Source of the DNA: Paenibacillus lycopersici
GTDB taxonomy: Bacteria > Bacillota > Bacilli > Paenibacillales > Paenibacillaceae
Reading direction: 5' to 3'
NCBI RefSeq assembly: GCF_010119935.1
Contig: NZ_CP048209.1
Span: 3,785,001-3,849,000 of the forward strand
Length of the DNA: 64,000 nt
Positions 45,136 through 53,839 of the stretch are shown one piece after another; the stretch's first letter is position 1, and every line of letters begins with the position of its first letter. Below the pieces are notes generated by a model. It made no database searches. It saw only the letters and a list, made by a program, of their open reading frames with translations, and was not told the origin of the DNA. The position numbers and the translations under genes were made by a program.

Positions 45136-45184
45136 CCGGTTCCCGCTTGGAATGCCGCAGCATCCGGCCGCCGTGCCGATTCCG

Positions 45185-46159
45185 TCACTCCTGCTTGGCG
45201 AACAGGCGGACGAAACGCGCATAGCCCTCGTCCCGCATTCTTTCGAGGGGCACGAACCGCAGCGCGGCGGAGTTGACCCGATAATACGGCGGCGAGCCTG
45301 CAGGGCCTTCCTGGACATAAGTTCCTAAGTAATTGCCCGATAAGCGAGAGCGAACGATCGTACGGGCATGGCCGCCGCGGAATTCGGCTTCTCTTCGCAC
45401 GATGCCTTCTTCGATTGGCCTGGCGAAGCTTGGCCAGCCGGTGCCGGAGTCGAATCGATCCGTCGAACTGAACAGCGCATCCCCGCTTAGGATGTCTGCG
45501 TACAGGCCTTGCTGCGCATTGTTCCAGTACGCGTTCTCGAAGGGCGGCTCGTCTTCGTTCAGCTGCGTTACGCGGAATTGCGCCTCGGTCAAGACGCGGC
45601 GCAATTCCGCGACGTCCCGCTCGCTTCTCCAGCTGCGATCGGCGAACGCTTCCCGCCCCGATCCCTCGACGTAGAGATTGTAATTCCTGCGGTGCGTCTT
45701 GTAGTAGTCCTGATGCTCGTCTTCCGCCGGGTAGAACGCTCCCGCGTTCAAGATCGGCGTAACGATCGGCCGCTTGAAGCGCCTGCTCTTGCGCAGCGCG
45801 CGCTTGGAAGCTTCCGCAAGCTCCCGCTGCCTCGCATCATGCACGAAGATGGCGCTCCGGTACGAATGGCCGCGGTCCATGAACTGCCCGCCGTCGTCGG
45901 TCGGATCGATTATGCGCCAATAAATATCGAGAAGCCGCTCGTACGGCAATATGTCCGGCTGGAACGTAATTTGAACCGCCTCGTAATGCCCGGTCGTCTC
46001 CGTGCCGACTTCCGCATAAGTCGGATTCGCCGTGCGGCCGCCCGTATAGCCGGCAACGATTGCGACAATGCCGGGCAGTTCATCGAACGGCTTCACCATG
46101 CACCAGAAACAGCCGCCGGCGAATGTGGCGAGCGCCGTTCCGTACTCTCCGATCCGCAT
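45185..46159 (-). CDS. MsrA-MsrB fusion with inactive-looking MsrB half
   Basis: 324 residues. The MsrA part (about 5-160) has the catalytic Cys17 in AGGCFWC plus GYTGG and HYEAV, so it should reduce Met-S-sulfoxide. The MsrB part (about 178-324) keeps GTGWPSF and NSAALRF, but the catalytic Cys of RYC.NSAALRF is Arg294 (CGG codon, [13 protein letters not shown]), and the HLGH segment reads YLGT. No CxxC zinc pairs. The MsrB half therefore looks catalytically dead and may be structural. AAGGGGG lies about 10 nt before the ATG. Confidence 0.9.
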   Translation of the reverse strand: MRIGEYGTALATFAGGCFWCMVKPFDELPGIVAIVAGYTGGRTANPTYAEVGTETTGHYEAVQITFQPDILPYERLLDIYWRIIDPTDDGGQFMDRGHSYRSAIFVHDARQRELAEASKRALRKSRRFKRPIVTPILNAGAFYPAEDEHQDYYKTHRRNYNLYVEGSGREAFADRSWRSERDVAELRRVLTEAQFRVTQLNEDEPPFENAYWNNAQQGLYADILSGDALFSSTDRFDSGTGWPSFARPIEEGIVRREAEFRGGHARTIVRSRLSGNYLGTYVQEGPAGSPPYYRVNSAALRFVPLERMRDEGYARFVRLFAKQE

Positions 46160-46181
46160 TGCTCGGCAACCCCCTTCTCCA

Positions 46182-47468
46182 TCAGGATGATTTTCGCGGC
46201 AGCAGCGCGGCCGCTTCCTCCAGGCTCATGACCGTTTCCGTCATCTCTTGCATGTCCTTCACCCGCAGGCTATTCGCCGCCGCTTCGCTTTCTCCGATCA
46301 GAATAACATAGCGAATGCCTTTGGACGAAGCGCTGGCCAGCGCTTTCTTCAATTTGCGTCCGGCTGCTTCGACGCGCACGCGAATGCCGCCGCTCCGCAG
46401 TTCGGCCGCAGCGCGCAGCGCCTGCGGGATCGTATCGCCGATCGGGACGATGAGCGTGACGCTCCGGTCATCCGGCTGCCGGGCCCGGTCGAGCAGCAGC
46501 TCCATGATCGACTCGATGCCGAAGGAGATGCCGACGGTCGGAAACTGCAGGTCTTCCCTGCCGACCAACTGCCCGATAATCGCATCGTACCGGCCTCCGG
46601 CGCTAATGCTCGACGTGAATTTGCCCGTGGCATCGAACGCTTCGTATACCGTGCCCGTATAGAACGATAAGCCGCGCGACAGAAACGGATCGAACTCGCA
46701 CATCGCTTCGAGTCCGAGCTTGCGAATCAAGTCTTGCAGCGCGGCGGCTTCAAGCGCACCGGGCCGAGACGCCAAGCCGAAGCGGCCGGCAAGCTCCTCG
46801 AAGGTCGGATTATCAAGCTCGATCAGATTCACCAGCGCTGCTGCGGCGGCAGCTTCGATCCCTTTGGCAAGCAACTCCTCCTTTACGCCTTCGCTGCCGA
46901 TTTTTGCCGCTTTATCGAGCGTCAGCATCACGGTGAGCATGGCGCTTCGCTCGATCCCCGCGGCTTCCAGCACTTCCCCGAGGAAGCGCCGGTTATTCCA
47001 TTTGAGCCGCACCGGAATGTCCAGCCTTCGGAAAGCTTCCGCGGCCAGCTGCATCAGCTCGGCTTCCGCTTCCGGTCCCGGAATGCCGACGACATCGGCG
47101 TCGCATTGCAGAAATTCGCGCAGCCGCCCGCGTTTCACGGGACCGTCCCGGAATACTTTCCCGATCTCGTATCGTTTGAACGGCATGTCGATGCCGGGAT
47201 TCAGCGCGATCACTTTGGCGAACGGAATAGTCAAGTCGTACCGCAAGCCGAGACTGCGGCTGCCTTGGTCGGTCAACCGGTACATCTCTTTCAGAATTTC
47301 ATCGCCGCCCGCGTACTTCGACGCCAACAGTTCAAGCTCGTTCAGAACCGTCGATTCCATGCCGTCGAAATCATACAGCTCGAATACGTCCTGCAGCGTC
47401 TGCTGCACCTGCTTCCGAATGCGCTGCTCCTGTCCGAAATAGTCGTATGTTCCTTTCACGTTCTGCAT
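46182..47468 (-). CDS. hisS: Histidyl-tRNA synthetase (second, HisS2-type paralogue)
   Basis: A 428-residue class II synthetase. Motif 2 reads [20 protein letters not shown], the histidine-A motif [11 protein letters not shown], and GGRYD and the motif-3 FGIE are present. A full anticodon-binding domain (LIVPIG...[14 protein letters not shown]) argues for HisRS rather than HisZ. The motif-2 wording differs from standard bacterial HisRS and matches a subset of Firmicute paralogues. The ATG at 47468 is preceded by AAAGGA. The leader encodes a His-rich peptide and a terminator, so expression should rise when charged tRNA-His is scarce. No other his gene is adjacent. Confidence 0.9.
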   Translation of the reverse strand: MQNVKGTYDYFGQEQRIRKQVQQTLQDVFELYDFDGMESTVLNELELLASKYAGGDEILKEMYRLTDQGSRSLGLRYDLTIPFAKVIALNPGIDMPFKRYEIGKVFRDGPVKRGRLREFLQCDADVVGIPGPEAEAELMQLAAEAFRRLDIPVRLKWNNRRFLGEVLEAAGIERSAMLTVMLTLDKAAKIGSEGVKEELLAKGIEAAAAAALVNLIELDNPTFEELAGRFGLASRPGALEAAALQDLIRKLGLEAMCEFDPFLSRGLSFYTGTVYEAFDATGKFTSSISAGGRYDAIIGQLVGREDLQFPTVGISFGIESIMELLLDRARQPDDRSVTLIVPIGDTIPQALRAAAELRSGGIRVRVEAAGRKLKKALASASSKGIRYVILIGESEAAANSLRVKDMQEMTETVMSLEEAAALLPRKSS

Positions 47469-47499
47469 CTCGATCCCATCCTTTCGGTTGTCGGAAAAA

Positions 47500-47534
47500 T
47501 AAAAAACGCGCAGGACCTCTTGGTCCTGCGCGTT
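47500..47534 (-). terminator. Attenuator terminator in the hisS leader
   Basis: On the minus strand ACGCGCAGGACC (47522-47533) pairs perfectly with GGTCCTGCGCGT (47505-47516) over 12 bp with an AAGA loop, followed by TTTTTTA. It stands 62 bp after the leader-peptide stop and 32 bp before the hisS start. Confidence 0.92.
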
Positions 47535-47541
47535 CGTATGC

Positions 47542-47602
47542 CGCAGGGAGGCCAACGCGTAATGCGTTAGCCCGCCCTGTATCGTAACGGGCGTGCTAAC
47601 GC
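47542..47602 (-). promoter_or_regulatory. Alternative pairing arms of the hisS attenuator
   Basis: Arm A (47595-47602, GCGTTAGC, containing the leader stop codon) pairs perfectly with arm B (47564-47571, GCTAACGC). B can instead pair with arm C (47550-47558, GCGTTGGCC) with one G.U pair. Arm D (47542-47547, CCTGCG) can pair with CGCAGG inside the 5' half of the terminator. A:B plus terminator versus B:C plus D:terminator-arm is the logic of the enteric his attenuator. Pairings are read from sequence; regulation is inferred. Confidence 0.65.
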
Positions 47603-47646
47603 AGCTTGTGATGATGAAGTTGATGACGGCGATTGGCTTGCAGCAT
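47596..47646 (-). CDS. Histidine-rich leader peptide of hisS
   Basis: A 16-residue peptide, MLQANRRHQLHHHKLR, with four His codons, three consecutive (CAT CAT CAC), just before its stop. AAGGAG (47656-47661) lies 9 nt before the ATG. It sits between a good promoter and the attenuator terminator. Expected role: ribosome stalling at the His codons when charged tRNA-His is low. Confidence 0.8.
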   Translation of the reverse strand: MLQANRRHQLHHHKLR

Positions 47647-47682
47647 GGGAGTAATCTCCTTCGTAACGCAATGTTTAGCGGT

Positions 47683-47711
47683 ATTATAGCTTATGATCGG
47701 CCGGCAGGCAA
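47683..47711 (-). promoter_or_regulatory. Promoter of the hisS leader
   Basis: On the minus strand TTGCCT (47706-47711), a 17-bp spacer and TATAAT (47683-47688). Transcription would begin near 47676, about 30 nt before the leader peptide. Confidence 0.75.
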
Positions 47712-47741
47712 GATCCGGTCCGATTTCCGGTGTCGATCCGG

Positions 47742-48434
47742 TTACGCTCCGGCCTCGCGCCCGCCTTCGCCGACAACGCGCAGAAGCTCGCCGGGCGCCT
47801 TCAGCTTCTCGAACCGGCTTTCGATGTACGTGTTGAACCAGAACGCGTGATAAGCGCGAAGTCCCGCTCGATCCGCGCCTTCCAGCTCGTCCGATCCTCC
47901 GTCTCCGACGAACAGCGCCTCATCCGGCTTTACGCGTAACCGGCCGCAGGCGAGCAGATAGATCGCGGGATCCGGCTTGCTGCACCGCGCCTCGAACGAG
48001 AATACGGCATCGTCGACATGCGCGGACAGCGGCGAATCCTGCCAGGCGGCTACTTCTTCCGGCGTGCAATTGCTGATCAGGCCGATTGTCAAACCGCGTT
48101 CCCGCAATGCCTCCAGCAGCGCGATGATATCGGGACGAATTTCGCGGAAAGGAATGCGCTTCTCATTCAGGCGGCCTTGATGGAGCATCTCGATCGCATC
48201 TTCCTCGACGCTCAGCCGATTCGCTGCCGCGATGTCCCGTATGACGTCCGGAAACGCGGCGAAAGTCCCGTTCATCCGCCGCTCTTGGCGCAGCTTCCAT
48301 TCGCCTTTGAACTGTTTCTCGGTCAAGCCCAGCAGCTTCTCGTAATCGTAGCGGCGGTTCGAAAGTCTTCGCCCGTCCGCAAACTCGGTAACCAGCGTCT
48401 CGAACAGATCAAAAAAGACCGCTCGGATTGCCAA
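47742..48434 (-). CDS. HAD-family hydrolase
   Basis: A 230-residue phosphatase-like protein. Motif I is FFDLFETLV, motif II SNCTPEE, motif III Lys in CSKPDPAIY, and motif IV VGDGGSDELEGA. A helical cap lies between motifs I and II. The TTG at 48434 is chosen because GGAGG is 7 nt upstream and the family begins here; the longer upstream frame is untranslated. In motif I the second Asp is replaced by Phe, as in DxF-type haloacid dehalogenase relatives, so a dehalogenase-like rather than phosphatase activity is possible. Confidence 0.85.
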   Translation of the reverse strand: MAIRAVFFDLFETLVTEFADGRRLSNRRYDYEKLLGLTEKQFKGEWKLRQERRMNGTFAAFPDVIRDIAAANRLSVEEDAIEMLHQGRLNEKRIPFREIRPDIIALLEALRERGLTIGLISNCTPEEVAAWQDSPLSAHVDDAVFSFEARCSKPDPAIYLLACGRLRVKPDEALFVGDGGSDELEGADRAGLRAYHAFWFNTYIESRFEKLKAPGELLRVVGEGGREAGA

Positions 48435-48736
48435 CAGAACCCCTCCATTCTTCCACGCGCATATCGCGTTCGATCCGCGTTCTCCTCCTGATCCATTCGC
48501 GTTCAAGGCGCGAAATCCCTGCGGGCGTTTCCAGATTTCCCCTGAAAATTGCGAATTCAAGCGCAAGAGCGAGCAAATCGAAGCATTCGTTTTCAGAAAA
48601 TGCCGTTATTCGGCGCGGCCACGGTAACGGCCAAAATGCGAACATGTGTTTTCGGCGTTTGACCCGTTCAGAAGGCAGCTGCTACGATAATGGCAATTTC
48701 GCTGCTTCGGATTCCGCGTATGAAGGAGGGTTGAAC

Positions 48737-50581
48737 ATGCCGGGATGGCTCGTATTCTTGGCCAAGCAATCGGCCCGCGCGAAAGGCGCCGTCCTATTGA
48801 TCGCCTTGCTGACCGTAATTACCGCGCTGTGCGGGGCTGCAGTCCCGCTCCTGATCGGCCGTATGATGGATGCCGTCTCGCTGCGCGGCGGCGGCGGCAT
48901 GTACGAGATTGCTCTGTCGCTCATGGGCATGCTGCTGCTGGCGGAATTATGCAAGTCGGCGCAGACGTATGTATCTGCGAAAACGATGGTCGGTTTGACC
49001 TACGCCTTGACGGAAGAGACGCTCGCCTCCGTGCTGCGAACGTCGGCGGATTTCTTCGCGAAGACGCCCCGCGGCGAACTGCTTCAACGGTGCGCAAGAG
49101 ATACGAAGGCGATCCAGTCCTTCGGCCTGAACACCCTGCCTTCGTTCGTTCAGGAACTGCTGATCGCTTGCGCGGCCATGGCCGTCATGATCCGGTGGAA
49201 TTGGCTGCTCGCGCTGCTTCTTCTGACCGCCTATGTCATCTTGTTCGTTCCGGTTCATGTCTATGGCAAGAAACGCGCATCCGTCCATCAAGCATTGGCC
49301 GTGCATGACGCCAGGATACGACAAAGCCTGTTGGAGAAGCTGGAATCGCTAAAGCAAATCAAGCTGTTCGGCACCGAGCGCCATGAGTTCGAATCGGTCG
49401 CGGCCGAGCAGCGCCAATGGGCGGATCTGACGTACCGAGACGCAATCGCGAACAGCTGGTACCGGACGTTCCCGCGCATTCCGGATTCGCTGGCGCCGGC
49501 GCTCGTGTTCATCTTCGCCGGCTGGCAGATGGCGAACGGACAAGCTACCGTCGGCCAGCTCGTAACGATCATCGCCTACATACCGGCCATTAACGCCCCG
49601 GTCCGTTCGTTCTTCTCGCTGCATGCGCAATTGGCCGGCATCAAGGTGCGCATCGACGGACTCCTCGATTATTTGCGACTGCCGAAGGAGCCGGGACTGC
49701 AGGTTGGTATGAACAGCCCCGATAGATTGCGAGAACACCCGATCGCGTTCGAAGGCGTCAGCGTTGCGGGAGAACGCGGCGAAGCGCTTCGTGATCTCCA
49801 TTTCACGATCTCCCCCGGCGAGCATGTCGCGATCGTCGGGCCGAGCGGCGCCGGCAAGAGCACTCTGCTGAAGCTGCTGCTGCGGCTGCAGGAGCCTACG
49901 GCCGGAACGATCCGCATCGGCGGCCTGCCGATCGGCGAATGGAACGCGGCGCAGCTGCGACACAACATCGGCTGCGTCATGCAGGAGAGTCTCTTGTTTC
50001 GGGGCAGCCTGCGCCGCAATTTAACGTATCTCGGCGACGCGGACCAAGGGACGCTCGACGATTGGATGCAGGCATTCGATGCGCACGACATCGTGTCCCG
50101 CCTGTCCGCCGGCTACGATACCGATATCGGTCCGAACGGCTCGCTGCTGTCCGGCGGACAGCGGCAGCTCGTCAGCCTCGTACGCGCGCTGGTCGGGAAT
50201 CCCCGGCTGCTGCTGCTGGACGAGGCGACCTCCGCGCTCGACCAGCGGAGCGAATCCGTCGTCTTGCAAGCACTGTCGGCCCGTCTGAAAGGCATGACCC
50301 GGATTATCGTCACGCATCGGCTGAAGGCTGCCGAGCTAGCCGACCGTATTCTGGTCTTGGATCAAGGCAGGCTTGTCGAGGAAGGCACGCCCGCGGAATT
50401 GAAACGGAGGAACGGACTGTATGCCAGGCTGTTGAAGCAAGCGGACGGCGAAGCCGGTCATGTCGATGGCGAAGATGCCGAACAACAAGGCATGGAGAGA
50501 GACGTCGAACAAGGCTTAGACGAAGATGCCGAACAAGGAGTTGAAGCCGGTGCAAGGCAGCATGCCGTCCTATCCCGATAA
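48737..50581 (+). CDS. ABC exporter half-transporter 1 (type-1 permease-ATPase)
   Basis: 614 residues. Six membrane segments (about 15-300) precede an ATPase domain with Walker A GPSGAGKS, signature LSGGQ, Walker B LLLLDEATSALD and H-loop VTHRL. An unusual acidic tail of about 45 residues follows (GEDAEQQGMERDVEQGLDED), overlapping the next gene. AAGGAGGG lies 8 nt before the ATG at 48737. With the overlapping second half-transporter it should form a heterodimer that exports a drug, lipid or peptide. No dedicated substrate gene is adjacent. Confidence 0.92.
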   Translation: MPGWLVFLAKQSARAKGAVLLIALLTVITALCGAAVPLLIGRMMDAVSLRGGGGMYEIALSLMGMLLLAELCKSAQTYVSAKTMVGLTYALTEETLASVLRTSADFFAKTPRGELLQRCARDTKAIQSFGLNTLPSFVQELLIACAAMAVMIRWNWLLALLLLTAYVILFVPVHVYGKKRASVHQALAVHDARIRQSLLEKLESLKQIKLFGTERHEFESVAAEQRQWADLTYRDAIANSWYRTFPRIPDSLAPALVFIFAGWQMANGQATVGQLVTIIAYIPAINAPVRSFFSLHAQLAGIKVRIDGLLDYLRLPKEPGLQVGMNSPDRLREHPIAFEGVSVAGERGEALRDLHFTISPGEHVAIVGPSGAGKSTLLKLLLRLQEPTAGTIRIGGLPIGEWNAAQLRHNIGCVMQESLLFRGSLRRNLTYLGDADQGTLDDWMQAFDAHDIVSRLSAGYDTDIGPNGSLLSGGQRQLVSLVRALVGNPRLLLLDEATSALDQRSESVVLQALSARLKGMTRIIVTHRLKAAELADRILVLDQGRLVEEGTPAELKRRNGLYARLLKQADGEAGHVDGEDAEQQGMERDVEQGLDEDAEQGVEAGARQHAVLSR

Positions 50582-52313
50582 TCGCAAGGTCGTCATTCGA
50601 TATGCGCGAAAGCATCTGCTGCCGCATGCTTGGAATTTCTTCTTCATTCTGCTGAAGAACGTTGTCGGCGCCCTGCTGTACATGGTACCGCCGTTCTTGT
50701 CGAAATACGTGCTGGAAACCGTGCTGCCCGAGCGGCATTGGCCGCTGCTTATCGTTATCGCGATCTGCATGGTGGCGGCTCCGATTACGGGAAGCATGAT
50801 GATCGTATGGGAGAATATAGCCGGCCGGTTCATGCTTCGCTTGGGCGGAACCGGGCGGGCGGAGCTGTATAACGGCCTTCAGCACCGGCCGATGGAATGG
50901 CTGTTGCGCAGCCGGGTCGGGGATCTACTGACGCGCCTTCTCGACGATACCCAGTTCATTACGAGCATGGCGAACGGCCATCTCGGTTTTACGCTGTTTC
51001 ATATCGTTACGATCGTCGCCGGCGCGTTCATCCTGCTGGCGCTGCAGCCTCCGCTTGGCGCGATCGTGCTGCTCTTCTGGGCCGTGCAAGCCGTATTGCT
51101 GTCGAGGCTCGGCCGTCAGGTGAAGCGGAAGGCGGCAGACGCGGCCCGGCGCCACTCGGACGTCGCCGAGACGGTCCGGGAGCTGATCTCCGGCGCCGCC
51201 TTTATCAAAGCGGCCGGTCGTGAAGCCGATGCGCTCAAGGACATCCGCGCATGCTTGCACGAAGAATGGAATCATACGCGGAGCGGCATGACGGCCGAAA
51301 ACCGCGTTCATGTGCTGCATGCCGCATTGAACGCGTTCGCGCTCGTCACGATGTACGTGGCCGGAGGTTGGTTCGTGCTTCGCGGCGCGATTACCGTAGG
51401 CACGTTGGTCGCGTTCATCGCCGTCTACAATTGGCTGCGGCCCTTCGGCGCGTCCATGATCGAGCGGTCGATCGAGTCGATGAAGCTCCCCCAAGCCGTC
51501 GACCGGCTGGCCGGCATCGCATTTCCTTCGCCGCCAGCGAAGAACGGTCTCGTTCCGCCAGGTCCGCTGACGCTGGAAACGGACGAGGTGACGTTCCACT
51601 ACGAAGAACGAAGCGTGATCGATCGGATCAGCTTCAATGTCCGGCCGGGCATGACGCTTGCCATCGTCGGCTATCGGGGGGCGGGCAAATCGACGCTGGC
51701 CGATCTGCTGCTCGGACTGAAACCGCCTGCTTCGGGTCATGTTCGTATCAACGGGATTGCGCTTGACGAGATCGATCCCGCTTGGCTGCGAAGCTCGGTC
51801 GTCTGCATTACTCAGGACGTGATGCTGCGCAGCGGCACGATCTTGGACAATATCGCATACGGTTTCGAAGCCGCGACGCCGGATGCGATAATGGAAGCGG
51901 CTGCGATGGCAGACTTGGACGAATGGATCGCGAGGCTTCCGGATGGCCTGCATACCCAGGTCGGCGAACAAGCGCTGCAGCTATCCGGCGGCGAGCGCCA
52001 GCGAATCAGCATCGCCCGCGCTCTTCTCCGCAAGCCGGCCATCCTCGTGATGGACGAGGCGACATCGGCGCTCGATCACCGGACCGAAAGCCGCATCATG
52101 AAGCGTATTCGCGATCATTCGAACGGCATGTCCATCGTCTTCATCACCCACTGTCTGCGTCTCGCGCAGCTATCGGACGACATTATCGTGCTGGACGATG
52201 GCCGCTTGAAGGAAAGAGGCACGCACGCGGAATTGTCCGCTCGCCCCGGAATCTACCAATCGTTATGGCGGGAATACGAGCAACGGAATCAGGCTTCCCT
52301 CCCGCTCTCGTAA
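50550..52313 (+). CDS. ABC exporter half-transporter 2 (type-1 permease-ATPase)
   Basis: 587 residues, six membrane segments followed by an ATPase domain: Walker A GYRGAGKS, signature LSGGERQR, Walker B LVMDEATSALD, H-loop ITHCL. Both the catalytic Glu and His are kept, so both halves of the heterodimer may hydrolyse ATP. The start is placed at the GTG at 50550, 9 nt from AAGGAG; the ATG at 50526 lacks a ribosome site. It overlaps its partner by 32 bp, so they are made together. Confidence 0.92.
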   Translation: MQGSMPSYPDNRKVVIRYARKHLLPHAWNFFFILLKNVVGALLYMVPPFLSKYVLETVLPERHWPLLIVIAICMVAAPITGSMMIVWENIAGRFMLRLGGTGRAELYNGLQHRPMEWLLRSRVGDLLTRLLDDTQFITSMANGHLGFTLFHIVTIVAGAFILLALQPPLGAIVLLFWAVQAVLLSRLGRQVKRKAADAARRHSDVAETVRELISGAAFIKAAGREADALKDIRACLHEEWNHTRSGMTAENRVHVLHAALNAFALVTMYVAGGWFVLRGAITVGTLVAFIAVYNWLRPFGASMIERSIESMKLPQAVDRLAGIAFPSPPAKNGLVPPGPLTLETDEVTFHYEERSVIDRISFNVRPGMTLAIVGYRGAGKSTLADLLLGLKPPASGHVRINGIALDEIDPAWLRSSVVCITQDVMLRSGTILDNIAYGFEAATPDAIMEAAAMADLDEWIARLPDGLHTQVGEQALQLSGGERQRISIARALLRKPAILVMDEATSALDHRTESRIMKRIRDHSNGMSIVFITHCLRLAQLSDDIIVLDDGRLKERGTHAELSARPGIYQSLWREYEQRNQASLPLS

Positions 52314-52421
52314 TTTGCCGGCTCCGGCAGGCATTGCGCCAGCGTTTACCTCCAACTTCGTCGACTGTTCGCTATTCCCGCCGGTTGTACTTGATTGTTT
52401 CGATACATTTTCACTTACGCA

Positions 52422-53318
52422 TCAGCACTTGCGCATCAGCCGCTCGACCCAGTCGTAGCATGCTTCCAGCTCGTCGTCGCTGACCAGGCCGGAACGATGC
52501 TCGAACATGATTCTCACATCGGGGTTCCCTTCTTTGACCAGCGCCAGGTAATCTTCGATCGGCGCCCAGCCCTCCTCCGGTCTCAACCGCGGCAGCACGG
52601 GATGATTGTTATGTTCGGCTTTGTCCGTCACTTTCACATTCTTAAGATGGATCAAATCCGCATATCGCGCAAACTTGCGAATGACCTGCTTCGCGTCGAA
52701 AGAAGGATCGATCCGATCCTGCAAATGCAGCCTTCCCGTGTCCAGGCATAGTCGAATTCGAGGATGACGATCCAGCAAGCGCGTCAAGAAGTCGCCGTCA
52801 TAGACATAGCGGTTCAAAGCGTCGAATTCCAGCACCGGCGTGAACCGGTATTCCTCGCTCTTGTCCGACAGCCACTCGAACAAGGCTTCGCTTCGCCGTT
52901 GGAATTCGTCACATGAATAGTCGCTCTCATAGACGTACTCGCTGGGATCGCCGAAACGCCATAACGACCAGCCCGCGCGATCATCCAGAATGACGGGCTT
53001 CGGATAGTGGAACAGCACATAGTCTGGACTCACGGGCACGAGTGCTTCCAGTTCCCGTCGAATCCAATCGATCGCATCCGAACGAACGGTCTCGTCCTGC
53101 GCGAGGAATAAAGCGTCTCTCTGGCGAGACCGGTCCGCATACAGCGGAAAATGGATGCCGATCCGGAAGCCATGGTCATTCGACGCCTCGATCAACCGCC
53201 GCGTATCGGCTTCGTCTTGAAATAGACAAGCTTCGATGCCATAGAAACCGCTTCTGAAATCACGGGCATACTTGACTTCATCGAAAGCGCCGTATTGACC
53301 GATCATGAATCGTTTCAA
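52422..53318 (-). CDS. Sugar phosphate isomerase/epimerase-like TIM-barrel protein
   Basis: A 298-residue xylose-isomerase-like barrel. Metal-site candidates are E in PVLEFDAL, D and H in CLDTGRLHLQD, H in LIHLKNV and E in IMFEHRSG. The start is TTG at 53318, with GAGAGGA 9 nt upstream; ATG at 53306 is too far. Function unknown; deoxyribose-repair endonuclease IV-like activity cannot be excluded, but the zinc-site histidines of Nfo are not all seen. Confidence 0.78.
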   Translation of the reverse strand: MKRFMIGQYGAFDEVKYARDFRSGFYGIEACLFQDEADTRRLIEASNDHGFRIGIHFPLYADRSRQRDALFLAQDETVRSDAIDWIRRELEALVPVSPDYVLFHYPKPVILDDRAGWSLWRFGDPSEYVYESDYSCDEFQRRSEALFEWLSDKSEEYRFTPVLEFDALNRYVYDGDFLTRLLDRHPRIRLCLDTGRLHLQDRIDPSFDAKQVIRKFARYADLIHLKNVKVTDKAEHNNHPVLPRLRPEEGWAPIEDYLALVKEGNPDVRIMFEHRSGLVSDDELEACYDWVERLMRKC

Positions 53319-53342
53319 TCGAATCGATCCTCTCTTGTCCTG

Positions 53343-53816
53343 TCATAATGACGTAGAAGCATACGTATCGTTCAAGCATTGCTTAGCGATATAGAAGATC
53401 TGTCCCATATGTTCGGAATAATGCGCAGCGCACTGATGCAGCACGTCCGCATGCGTACGCTCTCTCGACCGGATGGGCTGCGTTTGCTCAAACTGCGCTT
53501 CCGTAAGCTGTTGTACCGTCTCTATGACCAGATCGAACTTCTCGGTCACGATGGCTATTAACTGCGCTTTGGCCATTGGAATCGGCAGAAACTCCCGTTC
53601 CCGGTCTCGCTTGACATCGCGATGCAAAATCCCCTTCTCGATCCGTTCGAGAATATTGCCTTCGATATGCCGAATAAGCGTTGCGATGCTGAGACTCGCC
53701 GCATTCGGCCGCCAATTCAACTGCTCGTCGGTCAACTGCTCGATCGCCTTGATCGTCCGCCGTTGAATTTCTTGAAACTTATGAACCAGCCAAGCTTGAT
53801 TGAACCGAACATCCAT
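53343..53816 (-). CDS. DinB-family protein (DUF1572-like)
   Basis: 157 residues, a four-helix DinB/YfiT-like bundle. The three metal histidines fit His in LIRHIEGN, and two in CAAHYSEHMGQI. DinB proteins are often bacillithiol- or mycothiol-dependent transferases. The ATG at 53816 has GGAGG 8 nt upstream. The gene is 23 bp from the acyltransferase-like gene on the same strand, probably one operon. Confidence 0.87.
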   Translation of the reverse strand: MDVRFNQAWLVHKFQEIQRRTIKAIEQLTDEQLNWRPNAASLSIATLIRHIEGNILERIEKGILHRDVKRDREREFLPIPMAKAQLIAIVTEKFDLVIETVQQLTEAQFEQTQPIRSRERTHADVLHQCAAHYSEHMGQIFYIAKQCLNDTYASTSL

Positions 53817-53839
53817 ATCCGCAGCCTCCATTCGGCGAG

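Noticed and set aside
46182..47468. HisZ (regulatory subunit of ATP phosphoribosyltransferase)
   Set aside because: The anticodon-binding domain and catalytic HisRS motifs are complete and no hisG is adjacent.
47469..47555. N-terminal extension of the HisRS protein
   Set aside because: It would translate through the terminator hairpin. A ribosome site and family start fit the ATG at 47468.
47469..47680. T-box leader for hisS
   Set aside because: I do not find the conserved T-box bulge or a stem I specifier arrangement, and the space is occupied by the His leader peptide and its stems. A covariance search would settle it.
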